Assembly (NCBI GenBank): GCA_003648395.1
Contig: QMPB01000299.1
Location: 1 to 6,159 of the forward strand
Length of the DNA stretch: 6,159 nt
DNA from: Bacteroidota bacterium
GTDB lineage: Bacteria; Bacteroidota; Bacteroidia; Bacteroidales; UBA1556
Reading direction: 5' to 3'
Both the position numbers and the translations under genes were made by a program. Of the stretch, positions 3,369 through 6,159 are shown piece by piece (within the stretch, counting starts at the first letter, position 1; every line of letters starts with the position of its first letter). The notes below the pieces were generated by a model, which saw nothing but the letters and a program-made list of their open reading frames with translations, ran no database searches and had not been told where the DNA came from.

Positions 3369-6159
3369 CTAATCTTCCTCCTTAATTCTTACATTTACGG
3401 TATTGGGTACTCCTGTATAATGTATTAGATCTCCTCTTTTAAATAAAGAAGTAGAATCCACTTTATAATCTGATGGCATATAAAACTCTATACGATATAA
3501 ACCTGTATCTAATAAAGCATCGTGATGGCGATGTACATCAAAATAAAAATTACCCATAGAATCGGTATAACAACTAGGCTCTGCATAATCTAATTTAAAT
3601 GCATTTGAATCATTAGCACTTATAGAATCATTATAAGGAATTATTCGGTTTAAATCCAACTTCCCATTTCTATTCAAATCCAAGAAGACAAGATTATCAC
3701 TTACGCCTTTCATTGCAGTATCTACATTTACAAAAGTTCCTGTAATATTTGGATTTACAATAATACCACTAGAGTATTCAGTATAATGCGGAATGCTAAT
3801 ACTATCGCGGAGCACTGCATAGAAATAATACTTATCGCCTGGTTTATTGCCGTAAGCTGACCAAGAAGTATTATGTATTTTTATTCCATTATTGTTATTA
3901 CTAAGCAAGCTACCAATAGTATCTATTAATTCACCATCGTAGTTTAATGTATCATCATCTACATAAATCATTATTTCTGCTGCATTATAAGAATGTTGCA
4001 TATTGCTTAAGTCATGCGTTATCATAGATACAGTATTAGAAACTGAATCATAAGCATGTTCAACCTTTACCTGTGGTATCCATGAATATGTTTTTAGTTC
4101 TACAACATTATTTAATCCTGTATAAGAAACCTCCAAATCAATAAGTGAATTTGAATGATTAATTTCAGTTTCAATACTCACACTATCTCCAAAAGGCATT
4201 CTTAAAATAATCTCATAGGTTCCTCTTTGCAGTTCAACAATTTTAGGTTTTGCATTAGTTGCATTCTTAAATGAGTTGAAATAAGCACTTGTATTTACAG
4301 TTTCGGTAATTAGTAAATATACCTCATCAGTAATGATTGATGTATTGCTTTGATCATAAACATAGAAGCCCTGCAAGCTATCAAATAGATTAATCGTTGG
4401 TTTATATAATCCATTTGGACCAAGTATAGCAATATCTAGTTGATTTATTGGCATGGAATCCGATAAGATAATCTTGCTGTGTAGAATATCTCCAAATGCA
4501 TCGTCATTAATCTCTACTTCAAATGCAAAAATACTCTTGTTCTGACTTTTTGCATTTTTTACATCTTTCTTTATATGTTTGATTCCACTTGAACCAATTT
4601 TATAAAAATGCTGATTATGAAATTTATACTCAATACCAGCAGTGGCATTAATTAGGCAATGAGTCCAATTGCCATCGCACCACCAATGGCGACAATGCAC
4701 ACAACCAAACTTAAAATGAGTCCAACCTGCTGCAAAACTTGAGTTTTTATGATTCTTATACATTATTAAAGCCCCTCCTACATTTCCTAATTTTTTTCCT
4801 CCAATAATTGGTATATCCTTAGGAATTCGTATTCCCACATCACCATAGAATACTTTTGCATTTCTCTTAAGCTTTATTATTGCATCTATCTTTACTCCAT
4901 AATCAGTAGGTATAACAAATGTACCATCTAATGTATAGCTGTCTTTTTTCCAATTAAGTTTTGTATCAATAGTAGCTTTCCCAATATCGCTATGCCAAGC
5001 ATTATTATGACGATAAGCACCAATATCTAAGTCTAAATTAGCATCAAAATAATCTTTAGTAATTGTGCTTTCTCCATCAAAATACATCATAAAACCTTTG
5101 GACGCCCCATGCTCGTATGGAACTCCATCACTTAGCTTAAAACCTCCACTAAATTTATTATCAACAAAATCGTAGCCCGCATCTGCACCTTGCAAGAAAA
5201 CACCAATATCGCCAATGGGAATTCCCTCTTTTGGTGGCAATATATCAAAACCAAGCATAAAACTATCGACTTCTAATTTACCATTAGATTTAGCTAAATC
5301 TATCATTCCCTCTGCTTCAAAGGAATTACCTATTATTGCATTGCAAGTAACTTCTATATTAGTATTACTATAATCTATAATAAGTTTTTCAAGAGTCATA
5401 ACCTCCAGATTAACTTCCTCAAGCTTTAGCTCCAAATTATCAATCTTAAATTTCGACTTTCCATTGGAGTTTTTATAGATTTCTATCCCTGGCTGAACCG
5501 CTGTTCCTATTTTAATATCTGCTTTCCACAGTTCTTTCACTTCAAACTCTCCATAAAGGGCTAAAGTATCGTGAGTGGATGTATATGATGTTGTTATAAG
5601 TTTATTATTACTATCGTAACTGGTAGAATAATGATTTAAAACCATTGGCCACTGTATTCCTGCATCTTTAATAATAAACTCCATTCCACCAATTTTCAGA
5701 TCGCTATGCACATCAATATTTATTGCTTTTAAATCACCATTCTGAAAAATAATTCCCGGATTTGCTTGATTCCCAAAATCACAATCGAGTTCGTTTGAAT
5801 CAATCACAATTAATACACTATCGTATAATTCAAATTGAGAATCGCCACGATTATACTCAAAAGTTAGAGATTTAGGAAAAATTTCAAGGGCTTTCATTTT
5901 AAAATCTTTATTAATACCCATCCTGAATTTGTCTAAATCACCATCTCGAAATTCAATACCTATATTTTCACCTAGCAGAGAATCGTTGGCATATTTCAAA
6001 AATATTGAATCGCCAGAAATAGCAAAAATATCGCTTGTATCTACATAAAACAAATTAAGATTATAAGTTCTACATTCAAAGCTCTTGACCTTTATTTCTG
6101 TGCCAATACTTATATCCACTTCAGATACTGCCCCGTTTTTAAGAATAAAACCAGGGTTA
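3369..6159 (-). CDS. Very large secreted multidomain protein with SdrD-B-like C-terminus, N-terminal part beyond right edge
   Basis: The last 929 residues are visible, ending in KEED and TAG. The frame has no stop up to the right edge. The GTG at 6117-6119 is not the start, because the codons before it still read as protein (NPGFILKNGAVSE). That matches the 'PGF..k.GA' beta linker common in Bacteroidota secreted proteins. Numbering from the edge: residues 44-268 hold three related beta-rich modules with a GI-(E/I)-(F/I)-x-(N/D) core. Residues about 280-480 are more beta-strand sequence of unknown family. C486, C489, C494 and C501 form a Cys/Trp/His cluster. Residues about 700-805 look Fn3-like (DKYYFYAVLRDS). 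Residues about 810-910 resemble an SdrD-B/prealbumin-like domain (FLDLNRNGKLDLN at 825-837, then TDSMGNFYFDV and GLYRIEFYMP). No T9SS sorting domain is seen at the C-terminus. An adhesin or surface structural role is plausible but unproven. The propeller gene follows 43 bases downstream. Confidence 0.8.
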   Translation of the reverse strand, partial: NPGFILKNGAVSEVDISIGTEIKVKSFECRTYNLNLFYVDTSDIFAISGDSIFLKYANDSLLGENIGIEFRDGDLDKFRMGINKDFKMKALEIFPKSLTFEYNRGDSQFELYDSVLIVIDSNELDCDFGNQANPGIIFQNGDLKAINIDVHSDLKIGGMEFIIKDAGIQWPMVLNHYSTSYDSNNKLITTSYTSTHDTLALYGEFEVKELWKADIKIGTAVQPGIEIYKNSNGKSKFKIDNLELKLEEVNLEVMTLEKLIIDYSNTNIEVTCNAIIGNSFEAEGMIDLAKSNGKLEVDSFMLGFDILPPKEGIPIGDIGVFLQGADAGYDFVDNKFSGGFKLSDGVPYEHGASKGFMMYFDGESTITKDYFDANLDLDIGAYRHNNAWHSDIGKATIDTKLNWKKDSYTLDGTFVIPTDYGVKIDAIIKLKRNAKVFYGDVGIRIPKDIPIIGGKKLGNVGGALIMYKNHKNSSFAAGWTHFKFGCVHCRHWWCDGNWTHCLINATAGIEYKFHNQHFYKIGSSGIKHIKKDVKNAKSQNKSIFAFEVEINDDAFGDILHSKIILSDSMPINQLDIAILGPNGLYKPTINLFDSLQGFYVYDQSNTSIITDEVYLLITETVNTSAYFNSFKNATNAKPKIVELQRGTYEIILRMPFGDSVSIETEINHSNSLIDLEVSYTGLNNVVELKTYSWIPQVKVEHAYDSVSNTVSMITHDLSNMQHSYNAAEIMIYVDDDTLNYDGELIDTIGSLLSNNNNGIKIHNTSWSAYGNKPGDKYYFYAVLRDSISIPHYTEYSSGIIVNPNITGTFVNVDTAMKGVSDNLVFLDLNRNGKLDLNRIIPYNDSISANDSNAFKLDYAEPSCYTDSMGNFYFDVHRHHDALLDTGLYRIEFYMPSDYKVDSTSLFKRGDLIHYTGVPNTVNVRIKEED
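5355..6029 (-). repeat. Three tandem diverged protein modules within the large secreted protein
   Basis: The module starts are IFAISGDSIF (residue 44, near 6029), FELYDSVLIV (residue 109, near 5834) and TLALYGEFEV (residue 198, near 5567), counted from the right edge. Each continues through an acidic/Gly step to a GI core: ENIGIEFRDGDL, NPGIIFQNGDL and QPGIEIYKNSNG. Each core is followed by alternating hydrophobic strands with a Lys-rich dyad: DFKMKALEI, DLKIGGMEF and ELKLEEVNL. The copies are roughly 65-90 residues long; the second has an insertion rich in Ser, Thr and Tyr. The similarity is at protein level only, so the duplication is old. Confidence 0.5.

Noticed and set aside
6117..6119. 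GTG as start codon of the large gene
   Set aside because: The frame stays open to the window edge and the upstream codons encode a recognisable secreted-protein linker (PGF..k.GA), so the GTG is an internal Val codon.
1..6159. CRISPR array, transposase or insertion sequence
   Set aside because: No regularly spaced repeats, no transposase-like reading frame and no paired terminal inverted repeats were found on either strand.

Overview
The window looks like a piece of an AT-rich chromosome from the Bacteroidota. Four things support this. One protein ends in a type IX secretion (T9SS) C-terminal sorting domain. The start codons lack Shine-Dalgarno sequences and follow A/T-rich leaders. One promoter matches the Bacteroidota TTTG / TAnnTTTG pattern. 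The large secreted protein at the right carries the 'PGF..k.GA' linker common in T9SS-associated proteins. I cannot name a genus. All four protein genes are on the minus strand, so transcription runs from right to left.

Layout from left to right. Positions 1-765 hold the N-terminal 255 codons of an AlbA_2 (Schlafen-type) putative DNA- or ATP-binding protein; its C-terminal half lies beyond the left edge. Positions 766-1088 are non-coding: an imperfect palindrome, a tRNA-3'-end-like stretch reading on the plus strand, a strong intrinsic terminator, and a second hairpin without a T-tract. Positions 1089-1553 encode a small membrane-anchored or exported class II (cytochrome c'/c556-like) monohaem cytochrome with its CxxCH near the C-terminus, preceded by a well-formed Bacteroidota-type promoter. 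Positions 1554-1864 are non-coding: that promoter, a short tandem repeat, and a weak hairpin after the next gene. Positions 1865-3325 encode a secreted seven-bladed FG-GAP-type beta-propeller with a T9SS type A sorting domain. Positions 3369-6159 encode the last 929 residues of a very large secreted protein that is still open at the right edge.

The propeller gene lies 43 bases downstream of the large gene on the same strand, with no terminator or promoter visible between them, so the two probably form one transcription unit for surface or secreted proteins. The large protein contains about three tandem beta-rich modules, a striking Cys/Trp/His cluster, and an SdrD-B-like C-terminal domain, but no recognisable sorting domain. 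The cytochrome and the AlbA_2 gene appear to be independent units. I see no CRISPR array, complete RNA gene or intact mobile element. The least explained parts are the large protein and the tRNA-like/palindrome/terminator composite at about 865-956.
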